DNA of 5,963 nucleotides from a bacterium HR32 (lineage in GTDB: Bacteria > Sysuimicrobiota > Sysuimicrobiia > Sysuimicrobiales > Sysuimicrobiaceae), in the NCBI GenBank assembly GCA_002898935.1, contig BEII01000120.1, forward strand, positions 1-5,963, read 5' to 3'. Shown piece by piece: positions 1-5,963 of the stretch. The translations under genes and the position numbers were made by a program. The notes beneath the pieces were generated by a model. It did not search any database. It was given only the letters and a program-made list of their open reading frames with translations, and was not told the DNA's origin. Every line of letters begins with the position of its first letter. Position 1 is the stretch's first letter.

Positions 1-638
1 TTGTCCAGCACGATGGTCAGGTACTCGCCCACGCTGCGCGCCGTGTGGTCTTCGAAACGGCGGGCGCCCTCCCCGCCGAACCGGAAGCGCACGAACCACT
101 GCAGCGACTGCTGGTCGAACTCCGCCCGCGCGTCCCGCAGGTCCGCGCCGGTCACCACCACCTTCTTCGGCAGGTTCACCACCTGCCCGCTCGGAAGCCG
201 CACCCGGCGGTTGTCCGGCAGCCACTCGGCCCCCTTCGGCAGGCTCTGCTGGTCGGTGTCCACGAACTCCAGCAGGGCGGTACGGCCGATGAGCTCCCGG
301 GCCCGCTGCGGGTCCTGCAGGCCTGGGAACTCCACGATGATCCGGTCTTGCCCCTGGCGCTGGAGCACCGGCTCGGCCACACCCAGGGCGTCGATGCGGT
401 TCTCGATCACCCGCATGGCCGCGTCCACCTTGTCCGGCGTCACCTCCACCCCAGGCCGCCGCTCCGCCTCCAGCACGATGCGGGTCCCTCCCTGCAGGTC
501 CAGTCCCAGGCGCAGCCTCGGCTGGGGCGGCTGCAACGTGGGCCGCCAGCCGTCCATGCGTACCGGCTGGAACACCACCTGGAAGGCCGCGAGGGCCAGG
601 GCCACGAGCACCAATACGCGTATCGTGTGGGACCGCAC
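1..638 (-). CDS. secD: Protein translocase subunit SecD, N-terminal part (3' end outside window)
   Basis: SecD is a membrane subunit that works with SecF and the SecYEG channel, using the proton-motive force to help pull secreted proteins across the cytoplasmic membrane. 212 complete codons are visible. Residues 6-24 form one hydrophobic transmembrane helix after a short basic N-terminus, as usual for SecD TM1. Residues 44-52 read LGLDLQGGT, the SecD signature. The first periplasmic (P1) region follows, with IENRIDALGV at 78-87, a DRIIVEFPG stretch at 98-106 and VVVTGADL further on. The visible part ends in GEYLTIVLD, where family members continue towards the second periplasmic and membrane regions. 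The GTG start at 638 is chosen because GGAGAGGAG sits 6 bases upstream and no ATG or GTG occurs further upstream in frame within the gap. Whether it is a separate SecD or a SecDF fusion cannot be seen. The family assignment is secure; the exact start is likely. Confidence 0.95.
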   Translation of the reverse strand, partial: MRSHTIRVLVLVALALAAFQVVFQPVRMDGWRPTLQPPQPRLRLGLDLQGGTRIVLEAERRPGVEVTPDKVDAAMRVIENRIDALGVAEPVLQRQGQDRIIVEFPGLQDPQRARELIGRTALLEFVDTDQQSLPKGAEWLPDNRRVRLPSGQVVNLPKKVVVTGADLRDARAEFDQQSLQWFVRFRFGGEGARRFEDHTARSVGEYLTIVLD

Positions 639-644
639 GCCGAG

Positions 645-653
645 CTCCTCTCC
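645..653 (-). promoter_or_regulatory. Ribosome binding site of secD
   Basis: The minus strand reads GGAGAGGAG, complementary to the 3' end of 16S rRNA, with 6 bases between its end and the GTG at 638. It decides the start, because the frame upstream offers no other ATG or GTG within the gap. Confidence 0.75.
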
Positions 654-666
654 GTAGACCCGTCCC

Positions 667-675
667 AGTATACCA
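667..675 (-). promoter_or_regulatory. Candidate extended -10 promoter for secD
   Basis: On the minus strand the gap reads TGGTATACT: a TGn element directly joined to TATACT, one mismatch from the sigma-70 consensus TATAAT. It is the most AT-rich patch in an otherwise very GC-rich 64-base gap. Transcription would begin near 660, giving a leader of about 22 bases that contains the secD Shine-Dalgarno. No TTGACA-like -35 is visible at the expected distance, which extended -10 promoters can tolerate. Inference from motif and position only. Confidence 0.4.
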
Positions 676-702
676 AGCGCCGCTCGGGCCGCCGGGTCCG
701 GC

Positions 703-1905
703 CTAAGCGGGGACTCGCTCCACCACCGCCGCGATGCCCTGCCCCACGCCGATGCACATCGTCGCGAGCCCGTAGCGGGCCTCACGCCGCTGCATCTCCC
801 AGCACAGGTGGCCCAGCAGCCGCGCGCCGGAGGCGCCGAGGGGGTGTCCCAGGGCGATGGCCCCGCCGTTCACGTTCACCCGCTCCAGGTCCAACCCCAG
901 CTCCCGCACGCACGCCAGCACCTGGCTCGCGAAGGCCTCGTTCAGCTCCACCAGGTCCAAGTCCGCGACCCGCAGGCCGGCGCGCGCGAGCGCCTTGCGC
1001 ACCGCGGGCACGGGACCGATCCCCATCACGGCAGGGTCCACTCCGGCTACCGCGGTAGCCACCACCCGGGCCAGAGGCCGCAGGCCCAGCTCCCGCGCAA
1101 CCCCGGCCTCCGCCAGCAGCACCGCGGCCGCGCCGTCGTTGATGCCCGAGCTGTTCCCCGCGGTCACCGTACCGCCGCTGCGGAAAGCCGGCCGCAGCCG
1201 AGACAGCGCGTCCAGGGTGGTCTGCGGCCGCGGGGGCTCGTCGCGGTCCACCACCAGCGGCTCACCGGAGCCCTGGGGGACCACCACGGGCACGATCTCC
1301 TCGCGGAACCTGCCCTCCGCAATGGCCCGCGCCGCGCGCTGCTGGCTCAGCAGGGCGTAGCGGTCCTGTTCCTCCCGGCTGATCCCGTAGCGCTCCGCCA
1401 CGTTCTCCGCGGTCTCCCCCATGGAGTAGGGCGGGTACATCTCCGCCATCCTGGGGTTGGTGAACCGCCACCCCAGGGTCGTATCGTAGACCTCGAACCG
1501 GCGGCTCCAGGGTTCCGCGGCCTTCGCCACCACGAAGGGCGCCCGGGTCATGCTCTCCACGCCGCCCGCCAGCATCAGGTCGCCCTCCCCGCACCGGATG
1601 GCGTGGTAGGCGGTCACCGCGGCCTGCAGCCCGGACCCGCACAGCCGGTTCACCGTCTGGCCCGGCACCTCCACCGGCAGCCCCGCCAGCAGCGCCGCCA
1701 TCCGGGCCACGTTCCGGTTGTCCTCCCCGGCCTGGTTCGCGCAGCCGAGCACCACGTCGTCGATCCGGGCCGGCGGGATCCCCGTGCGCCGCACGAGGGC
1801 GGCCAGGACCGTGGCGGCTAGGTCGTCCGGCCGCACGTCCCGCAGGGCGCCCCCGTAACGCCCGAAGGGGGTCCGGACCGCGTCCACCACCACCACGTCC
1901 CGCAT
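703..1905 (-). CDS. paaJ: Thiolase (acetyl-CoA C-acyltransferase), 3-oxoadipyl-CoA thiolase type
   Basis: 400 aa, the normal length for this family. Thiolases cleave a 3-oxoacyl-CoA with free CoA to give acetyl-CoA and a shortened acyl-CoA, in the cytoplasm. The nucleophile is Cys89 in NRLCGSG. His354 lies in the GHPLGASGARL motif and the second acid/base residue is Cys384 in MCIGVGQG. NEAF is at 322-325 and GGVESM at 114-119. The stretch GCANQAGEDNRNVARMA (54-70) and DTTLGWRF (141-148) resemble PcaF/PaaJ, the 3-oxoadipyl-CoA thiolases of aromatic catabolism, more than PhaA-type acetoacetyl-CoA thiolases. The position straight after PaaF- and PaaG-like genes supports PaaJ. The ATG at 1905 lies 11 bases after the upstream stop and has only a weak GGGA-like ribosome site, so translational coupling is likely. 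Thiolase identity is secure; substrate is inferred, and a general beta-oxidation FadA-like role is the alternative. Confidence 0.9.
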   Translation of the reverse strand: MRDVVVVDAVRTPFGRYGGALRDVRPDDLAATVLAALVRRTGIPPARIDDVVLGCANQAGEDNRNVARMAALLAGLPVEVPGQTVNRLCGSGLQAAVTAYHAIRCGEGDLMLAGGVESMTRAPFVVAKAAEPWSRRFEVYDTTLGWRFTNPRMAEMYPPYSMGETAENVAERYGISREEQDRYALLSQQRAARAIAEGRFREEIVPVVVPQGSGEPLVVDRDEPPRPQTTLDALSRLRPAFRSGGTVTAGNSSGINDGAAAVLLAEAGVARELGLRPLARVVATAVAGVDPAVMGIGPVPAVRKALARAGLRVADLDLVELNEAFASQVLACVRELGLDLERVNVNGGAIALGHPLGASGARLLGHLCWEMQRREARYGLATMCIGVGQGIAAVVERVPA

Positions 1906-1916
1906 GTCGCGTGTCC

Positions 1917-2696
1917 CTACCGGCCCACGAAGCGCGGCGGCCTCTTCTCCAGGAACGCCTGCACCCCTTCCCGGTGGTCCTCGGTCCGGCCCGCGGCTTC
2001 CTGCAGCATGGCCTCGTAGTCCAGGGCGTCCAGCAGGTCCGCGCGCAGGTTTCGGTACAGCGCCCTCTTGGTCATCCCGTAGGCGCGGGTGGGCCCCGCG
2101 GCCAGCCGGCCCGCCACCTCCTTCGCCTTCGCCAGCACCTGCGCCCCGGGCACCACCCAGTTCACCAGCCCCAACCGCGCGGCTTCTGGGGCAGGGAGGG
2201 GCTCGGCCAGGTAGCACAGCTCGAAGGCCTTCGCGAGCCCCACCATGCGCGGGAGGAAGTACGTGGCGCCGGAGTCCGGCACGAGCCCGATCCGGGCGAA
2301 CGCTTGCAGGAACGAGGCCTCCTCCGCAGCGACCCGCAGGTCGCACGCCAGCGCGAGGCTGGCGCCCGCGCCCGCCGCCACCCCGTTCACCGCGGCCACC
2401 ACGGGCTTCTCCAGGGCCTGGATCTTGGCGATCACCGGCACGTACCGGGCCCGCACGTGCTGCGCGTACGAGAACCCACCACCTGCCCGCTCCCGCAGGT
2501 CCTGCCCGGAACAGAAGGCTCGGCCCGCGCCGGTGAGCACCAGGCAGCGGACCTCTGGGTCCCGCTCCGCCCTGCGCAGCGCGTCCAGCAGCTCCTCGGC
2601 CATGCGGTCGTTGAAGGCGTTCAGGACCTCCGGTCGGTTCAGGGTGACGATGGCCACCCCTGCCTCTTGCTCCCACAAGACCGTCGCGTCTTCCAC
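1917..2696 (-). CDS. paaG: Enoyl-CoA hydratase/isomerase family protein, PaaG-like isomerase
   Basis: 259 aa crotonase-fold protein, usual length. PaaG rearranges ring-1,2-epoxyphenylacetyl-CoA to the oxepin form and also acts as a delta3,delta2-enoyl-CoA isomerase in phenylacetate breakdown. The N-terminus has NRPEVLNAFND (20-30), and CSGQDL (62-67) forms part of the oxyanion-hole region. NGVAAGAGASLALACD (104-119) closely matches the PaaG consensus. By alignment with classical hydratase, both catalytic glutamates are replaced (Ser113 and Phe133). Asp141 in GLVPDSG sits where PaaG-type isomerases carry their catalytic aspartate. The C-terminus REGVQAFLEKRPPRFVGR is the usual trimer-contact tail. 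The GTG at 2696 is chosen because GGAGG lies 6 bases upstream and no ATG is available until residue 32. It lies 28 bases after the PaaF-like gene and 11 bases before the thiolase. Crotonase family is certain; PaaG activity is inferred from residues and context. Confidence 0.88.
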   Translation of the reverse strand: MEDATVLWEQEAGVAIVTLNRPEVLNAFNDRMAEELLDALRRAERDPEVRCLVLTGAGRAFCSGQDLRERAGGGFSYAQHVRARYVPVIAKIQALEKPVVAAVNGVAAGAGASLALACDLRVAAEEASFLQAFARIGLVPDSGATYFLPRMVGLAKAFELCYLAEPLPAPEAARLGLVNWVVPGAQVLAKAKEVAGRLAAGPTRAYGMTKRALYRNLRADLLDALDYEAMLQEAAGRTEDHREGVQAFLEKRPPRFVGR

Positions 2697-2702
2697 CTCG
2701 TC

Positions 2703-2707
2703 CCTCC
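2703..2707 (-). promoter_or_regulatory. Ribosome binding site of the PaaG-like gene
   Basis: GGAGG on the minus strand, inside GGGGAGGGA, ends 6 bases before GTG at 2696. It selects this GTG over longer in-frame extensions, which would run into the upstream coding sequence. Confidence 0.75.
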
Positions 2708-2724
2708 CCGCAAGCCCGGGTGCC

Positions 2725-3498
2725 CTACCGGCCCTGGAAGGCCGGCTTGCGCTTGTCCAGGAACGCCCGCACCCCTTCCTCCTTGTCCTCCGTGGCAAAG
2801 GCGAGCGCGAACAGGCGGCGCTCGTAGTCGAGGCCCACGTCCAGGGGCGTGTCCAGGGACCGCAGGACCGCGGCCTTGGCGAGCCGCACGGCCACCGGCG
2901 CCTTGCTCGCGATTTCCCGCGCGAGCGCGTACGCCTCGTCCAACAAGACCTCCGGCGGCACCACGCGGTTCACCAGTCCCCACTCGTACGCCTGCTGCGC
3001 GGTGATGTGGCGGCCGGTCAGGATCAGCTCCATGGCCCGGTGCTTTCCGACCGCCCTCGGGAGGCGCTGGGTCCCGCCCGCGCCGGGCAGGATACCTAGG
3101 TTGATCTCGGGCTGTCCGAAGCGGGCCGTCTCGGCGGCCACGATGATGTCGCAGAGCATGGCCAGCTCGCACCCCCCGCCCAGGCAGTAGCCGCTCACGG
3201 CGGCCACGAGCGGCTTCGAGAACGCGCGGATGCGCTCCCACTGACGGCCCCGGGGCCCTTCCAACATGTCCACCGCGGTCTGCCCCGCGAACTCCTGGAT
3301 GTCCGCGCCCGCGGCGAACGCCCGCTCGTCGCCCGTCAACACCACCACCCGGACCTCGGGGTCCGCCTCGAAGGCGTCCAGCGCCGCGCACAGCTCGTCC
3401 AGGGTCTTGCCGTTCAGCGCGTTCAGCACCTTGGGCCGGTGCAGGCGGATTGTGGCCACCCCGCCGTCCCGAGACGCCACGAGGTTCTCGTAGTCCAT
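2725..3498 (-). CDS. paaF: Enoyl-CoA hydratase, PaaF-like
   Basis: 257 aa, standard length for crotonase-family hydratases, which add water to a trans-2-enoyl-CoA to give 3-hydroxyacyl-CoA in the cytoplasm. HRPKVLNALNG (20-30) opens the fold. AFAAGADI (60-67) and GGGCE (107-111) give the oxyanion hole. Glu111 and Glu131 (in FGQPEINLG) match the two catalytic glutamates of rat mitochondrial hydratase, with the same 20-residue spacing. PGAGGTQRLPR follows at 138-148. WERIRAFSKPLVAAVSGYCL resembles the equivalent stretch of E. coli PaaF (2,3-dehydroadipyl-CoA hydratase). Start: ATG at 3498 has a perfect AAGGAGG 5 bases upstream, so the in-frame ATG ten codons earlier is rejected. It is 79 bases after valS with no clear promoter and 28 bases before the PaaG-like gene. 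Hydratase activity is strongly supported; the PaaF substrate is inferred, with short-chain beta-oxidation as the alternative. Confidence 0.92.
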   Translation of the reverse strand: MDYENLVASRDGGVATIRLHRPKVLNALNGKTLDELCAALDAFEADPEVRVVVLTGDERAFAAGADIQEFAGQTAVDMLEGPRGRQWERIRAFSKPLVAAVSGYCLGGGCELAMLCDIIVAAETARFGQPEINLGILPGAGGTQRLPRAVGKHRAMELILTGRHITAQQAYEWGLVNRVVPPEVLLDEAYALAREIASKAPVAVRLAKAAVLRSLDTPLDVGLDYERRLFALAFATEDKEEGVRAFLDKRKPAFQGR

Positions 3499-3503
3499 GG
3501 TCG

Positions 3504-3510
3504 CCTCCTT
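3504..3510 (-). promoter_or_regulatory. Ribosome binding site of the PaaF-like gene
   Basis: AAGGAGG, a full-strength Shine-Dalgarno on the minus strand, lies 5 bases before ATG at 3498. It settles the start in favour of 3498 over the upstream ATG at 3528. Confidence 0.85.
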
Positions 3511-3546
3511 CGCCCTTGCCTTCGGCACCGCAGGCCCGACTCCCTG

Positions 3547-3558
3547 GTCGGCGCCGAC
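3547..3558. repeat. 12-base perfect palindrome in the valS-paaF gap
   Basis: GTCGGCGCCGAC is its own reverse complement and lies in the 79-base gap, about 50 bases upstream of the PaaF-like start. It could be an operator half-site pair or chance in GC-rich DNA. No U-tract follows it, so it is not a convincing terminator. Confidence 0.3.
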
Positions 3559-3577
3559 ACCAACCCGGGGACAACCC

Positions 3578-5963
3578 CTAGCGCAGGTCGGACAGGTAAC
3601 CCGCGAGCTTGTCCCGCCGCGTCCGTGCCCGTGCGAGCCGGTCGCGCTCGGCCTCCACCACCTCCGCCGGCGCGCGCTGGACGAACTCCGGGTTCTGCAG
3701 GCGGGCCTGCACCCGGTCCAGCTCCTGCTCGACCTCCCTCAACTCCTCCCGGGCTCGGTCTGCCAGGGCCTGTGCCTGGTCGGCCGACAACGGCACCCGA
3801 ACCTCCACCGGCCCCACCACCGCCACCGCGGACGGCCGCGGGCGGGCCTTCCCGTCCCCGAACTCCACCTCGGCGCCCGCCAGGGCGCGCAGGAACGGAG
3901 CCAGGGGCTCGAGGCTGGCGCGCGCAGGCCCGGCCGAGAGCTGTACCGAGACGGTCCGGGAGGGGGGCAGGTGCAGGTCGGCGCGCAGGCTGCGGACCTC
4001 GCGCACCACGTCCTGGAACAGCGCCACCTCCGCCTCCACCTCCTCGTGCACGCGCCTGGGGTCTGCCGCGGGCCAGGAGGCCACCATGATGCTGTCGCCG
4101 CGGTGGGGCAGCGCCTGCCAGGCGGCCTCTGTGACGAACGGCATGATGGGGTGCAACAGCCGCAGGCCCGCGTCCAGGGTCCGCCACAGGGTGTAGCGGG
4201 TGGCCTCCTGGGCCTGGGGGTCGGCGAGCAGCACCTTGCTCATCTCCACGTACCAGTCGCAGAACTCGCTCCACAGGAACTGGTACAGGGCCCGCGCGGC
4301 CCGGTCGAACTCGTAGGCTTCGTACGCCGCGGTTACTGCCTGCACCGTGCGCTCGAGCCGGCTGGTGATCCACACGTCCGGGGTCGCGTACCGGAGGGCG
4401 GCGGGGTCCGCGGCCTGTGGGTCCCACCTCTCCAAGCTCCGCCGTACGAACCGGGTGGCGTTCCAGATCTTGTTGGCGAAGTTGCGGGTGTCCGCCACCA
4501 TCTTCTCGTCGAACCGCAGGTCCTGCTGGGCCTGGGAGCAGCGCACCACCAGCCCGAACCGCAGGGCGTCCGCGCCGTAGCGCTCTACCGCCTGCAGCGG
4601 GTCCACGCCGGTCCCGAGAGACTTGCTCATCCGCCGGCCCTGCAGGTCCAGGACCGTGGGGTTGATGTACACGTGGTGGAAGGGCACTTCGCCCATGAAC
4701 TCGAGCCCGAACATGATCATCCGGCAGACCCACAGGAAGATGATCCCGCGGTCGGTGATGAGCACGCTGGTGGGGTAGAAGTACCGGAGGTCGGCGGTTT
4801 CTCGAGGCCAGCCCAAAGTTGCGAACGGCCACAGGGCGCTGCTGAACCACGTGTCCAGCACGTCCGGGTCCTGCCGCCAGCTGCGCCCGCCGCAGGCGGG
4901 GCAGCCCTCCTGCGGTTGCGCCTTGGCCGCCACGGGATGCCCGCAGGCCTCGCACCACCACACCGGGATCCGGTGGCCCCACCACAGCTGCCGCGAGATG
5001 CACCAGGGCCGGATGTTGTCCAGCCAGTCCACGGCCACCCGCGCCCACCGCTCGGGGAAGAACCGCACGCGGCCGGACCGGATGGCCTCCGCCGCCCGCT
5101 GGGCCATCTCCCGCACGTCGCAGAACCACTGCTCGCTCAGCATGGGCTCGATAACCGTGTGGCACCGGTCGCACCGGCCTACCCGGGTCCGGTACGGGAC
5201 CCGGCGGACCACCAGCCCGCGCTCTGCGATGGCTGAGGCGACCCGCTCCCTCGCCTCGAAGCGGTCCAGGCCCGCGAAAGCGCCCGCCTCCTGCGTCATG
5301 CGGCCGTCGGGGCCCACCACCACCAACGGGGCGAGGCCGTGGTCCTTGCCGATCTCGTAGTCCAGGGGGTCGTGGCCGGGGGTGATCTTCACCGCGCCCG
5401 TGCCGAAGTCCGGGTCCACCCGGCGGTCCGCCACCACGGGCACCACCCGGTCCACGAGGGGCACCACCACCCGCCGTCCCACGAGGCCGCGGTACCGCTC
5501 GTCCTCGGGGTGCACGGCCACCGCCACGTCCGCCAGGATGGTCTCCGGCCGCTGGGTCGCCACCACCACCCCCTCGGAGCCGTCGGCGCCGGGGTACCGG
5601 ACGTACCAGAGGGCGCTCTCGACCTCCTCGTACTCCACCTCCAGGTCCGAGATGGCGGTGCCGCACCGCGGACACCAGTTGACCATGTAGTCCCGGCTGC
5701 GGTAGATCCGGCCCCGGTGGTACAGGCGCACGAAGGCCTCGAGCACCGCGTCCGCGTAGTCCGGGTCCAGGGTGAAGACCTTGCGGTCCCAGTCGCAGGA
5801 CACGCCGAGGCGCTCCAGCTGCGTGTAGATGATCTGGCCGTACTTCTCCACCCACTGCCACACCCGGCGCTCGAACCCCTCCCGCCCCAGGTCTTCGCGC
5901 CGCAGGCCCTCCCGGGCTAGCTCCCGCTCCACCACGTTCTGGGTGGCGATGCCCGCGTGGTCG
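3578..5963 (-). CDS. valS: Valyl-tRNA synthetase, C-terminal ~90% (5' end outside window)
   Basis: ValRS charges tRNA-Val with valine in the cytoplasm and hydrolyses mischarged threonine. 794 residues are visible, numbered here from the first complete codon at 5962. They open with DHAGIATQN, which follows the HIGH region by a short distance, so roughly 80 N-terminal residues are missing. The CP1 editing domain has TQRPET (136-141) and HDPLDYE (197-203). Paired cysteines at 97/100 with 264/267, and 337/340 with 354/357, look like two zinc sites. WCISRQLWWGHRIP and DTWFSSALWPF are class I catalytic-core motifs. The KMSKS loop is RMSKS (444-448). An anticodon-binding helical domain follows (about 525-665). 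The last ~70 residues are a charged coiled coil typical of bacterial ValRS tRNA-binding arms, ending LSDLR before TAG. The frame is intact. A CoA-catabolism block follows instead of another translation gene. Identity is secure. Confidence 0.98.
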   Translation of the reverse strand, partial: DHAGIATQNVVERELAREGLRREDLGREGFERRVWQWVEKYGQIIYTQLERLGVSCDWDRKVFTLDPDYADAVLEAFVRLYHRGRIYRSRDYMVNWCPRCGTAISDLEVEYEEVESALWYVRYPGADGSEGVVVATQRPETILADVAVAVHPEDERYRGLVGRRVVVPLVDRVVPVVADRRVDPDFGTGAVKITPGHDPLDYEIGKDHGLAPLVVVGPDGRMTQEAGAFAGLDRFEARERVASAIAERGLVVRRVPYRTRVGRCDRCHTVIEPMLSEQWFCDVREMAQRAAEAIRSGRVRFFPERWARVAVDWLDNIRPWCISRQLWWGHRIPVWWCEACGHPVAAKAQPQEGCPACGGRSWRQDPDVLDTWFSSALWPFATLGWPRETADLRYFYPTSVLITDRGIIFLWVCRMIMFGLEFMGEVPFHHVYINPTVLDLQGRRMSKSLGTGVDPLQAVERYGADALRFGLVVRCSQAQQDLRFDEKMVADTRNFANKIWNATRFVRRSLERWDPQAADPAALRYATPDVWITSRLERTVQAVTAAYEAYEFDRAARALYQFLWSEFCDWYVEMSKVLLADPQAQEATRYTLWRTLDAGLRLLHPIMPFVTEAAWQALPHRGDSIMVASWPAADPRRVHEEVEAEVALFQDVVREVRSLRADLHLPPSRTVSVQLSAGPARASLEPLAPFLRALAGAEVEFGDGKARPRPSAVAVVGPVEVRVPLSADQAQALADRAREELREVEQELDRVQARLQNPEFVQRAPAEVVEAERDRLARARTRRDKLAGYLSDLR

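Noticed and set aside
691..702. GCCGGACCCGGC hairpin just after the thiolase stop
   Set aside because: Only 4 base pairs with a 4-base loop and no following U-run, so not supported as a terminator.
1045..1060. 16-base perfect palindrome GGCTACCGCGGTAGCC inside the thiolase gene
   Set aside because: It lies within ordinary coding sequence (VATAVAG). One such palindrome in 6 kb of GC-rich DNA is plausible by chance.
703..2676. A 657-codon minus-strand frame joining the thiolase to sequence upstream of it
   Set aside because: Only the part from ATG 1905 is thiolase. The N-terminal extension is an out-of-frame reading of the PaaG-like gene and is low-complexity Gly/Arg/Ala, so no fusion is supported.
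3499..3528. Ten-codon N-terminal extension of the PaaF-like protein from ATG at 3528
   Set aside because: The extension has no hydratase similarity and overlaps the perfect Shine-Dalgarno that serves ATG 3498.
3497..5236. A 579-codon open frame on the plus strand opposite valS, and similar long plus-strand frames at 45-1058, 808-1821 and 1911-3005
   Set aside because: They lie antisense to well-identified genes, and their translations are His/Pro/Arg/Gly-rich with no recognisable domain. This is expected from strong GC bias at third codon positions.
3423..5861. An 812-codon minus-strand frame over valS
   Set aside because: It is an alternate frame of valS and of the start of the PaaF-like gene; the translation is Gly/Arg/Pro-rich without ValRS motifs.

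Overview
The window is a GC-rich (roughly 70% by eye) bacterial chromosome segment in which every supported gene lies on the minus strand. Read in the direction of transcription, from high to low coordinates, the order is valS (5' end outside the window), a PaaF-type enoyl-CoA hydratase, a PaaG-type crotonase isomerase, a 3-oxoadipyl-CoA-type thiolase, and secD (3' end outside the window). Coding density is very high. The four gaps are 79, 28, 11 and 64 bases, and no stretch over 300 bases lacks a gene. I saw no RNA gene, insertion sequence, CRISPR array or integration scar.

Layout: 3578-5963 is valyl-tRNA synthetase, from just after the HIGH-motif region to its natural stop. 2725-3498, 1917-2696 and 703-1905 form a tight three-gene CoA-ester block (hydratase, isomerase/hydratase, thiolase). 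The sequences look like the lower part of aerobic phenylacetyl-CoA catabolism (PaaF, PaaG, PaaJ), although a beta-oxidation role for relatives of these families cannot be excluded. Position 1-638 is the first 212 codons of the Sec accessory subunit SecD, preceded by a plausible extended -10 promoter in the thiolase-secD gap.

How the genes may work together: the two crotonases keep different catalytic residues. One has both hydratase glutamates. The other has lost both and carries the PaaG-type aspartate. The pair therefore looks like a division of labour rather than redundancy, feeding a thiolase that releases acetyl-CoA. The 3-hydroxyacyl-CoA dehydrogenase (PaaH), the ring epoxidase (PaaABCDE), the ring-opening enzyme (PaaZ) and the ligase (PaaK), all needed for a full pathway, are not in this window. 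valS and secD are housekeeping genes that flank the block.

Organism: GC content, GTG starts, good Shine-Dalgarno sequences and an arginine-rich, lysine-poor proteome fit a high-GC bacterium, possibly thermophilic (for example a high-GC Bacillota, a Deinococcota or a deep-branching soil or hot-spring phylum). The window alone does not allow an assignment. I found no evidence of a new biological system. The points worth checking are the valS/CoA-catabolism linkage, the split catalytic residues and the intergenic promoter.
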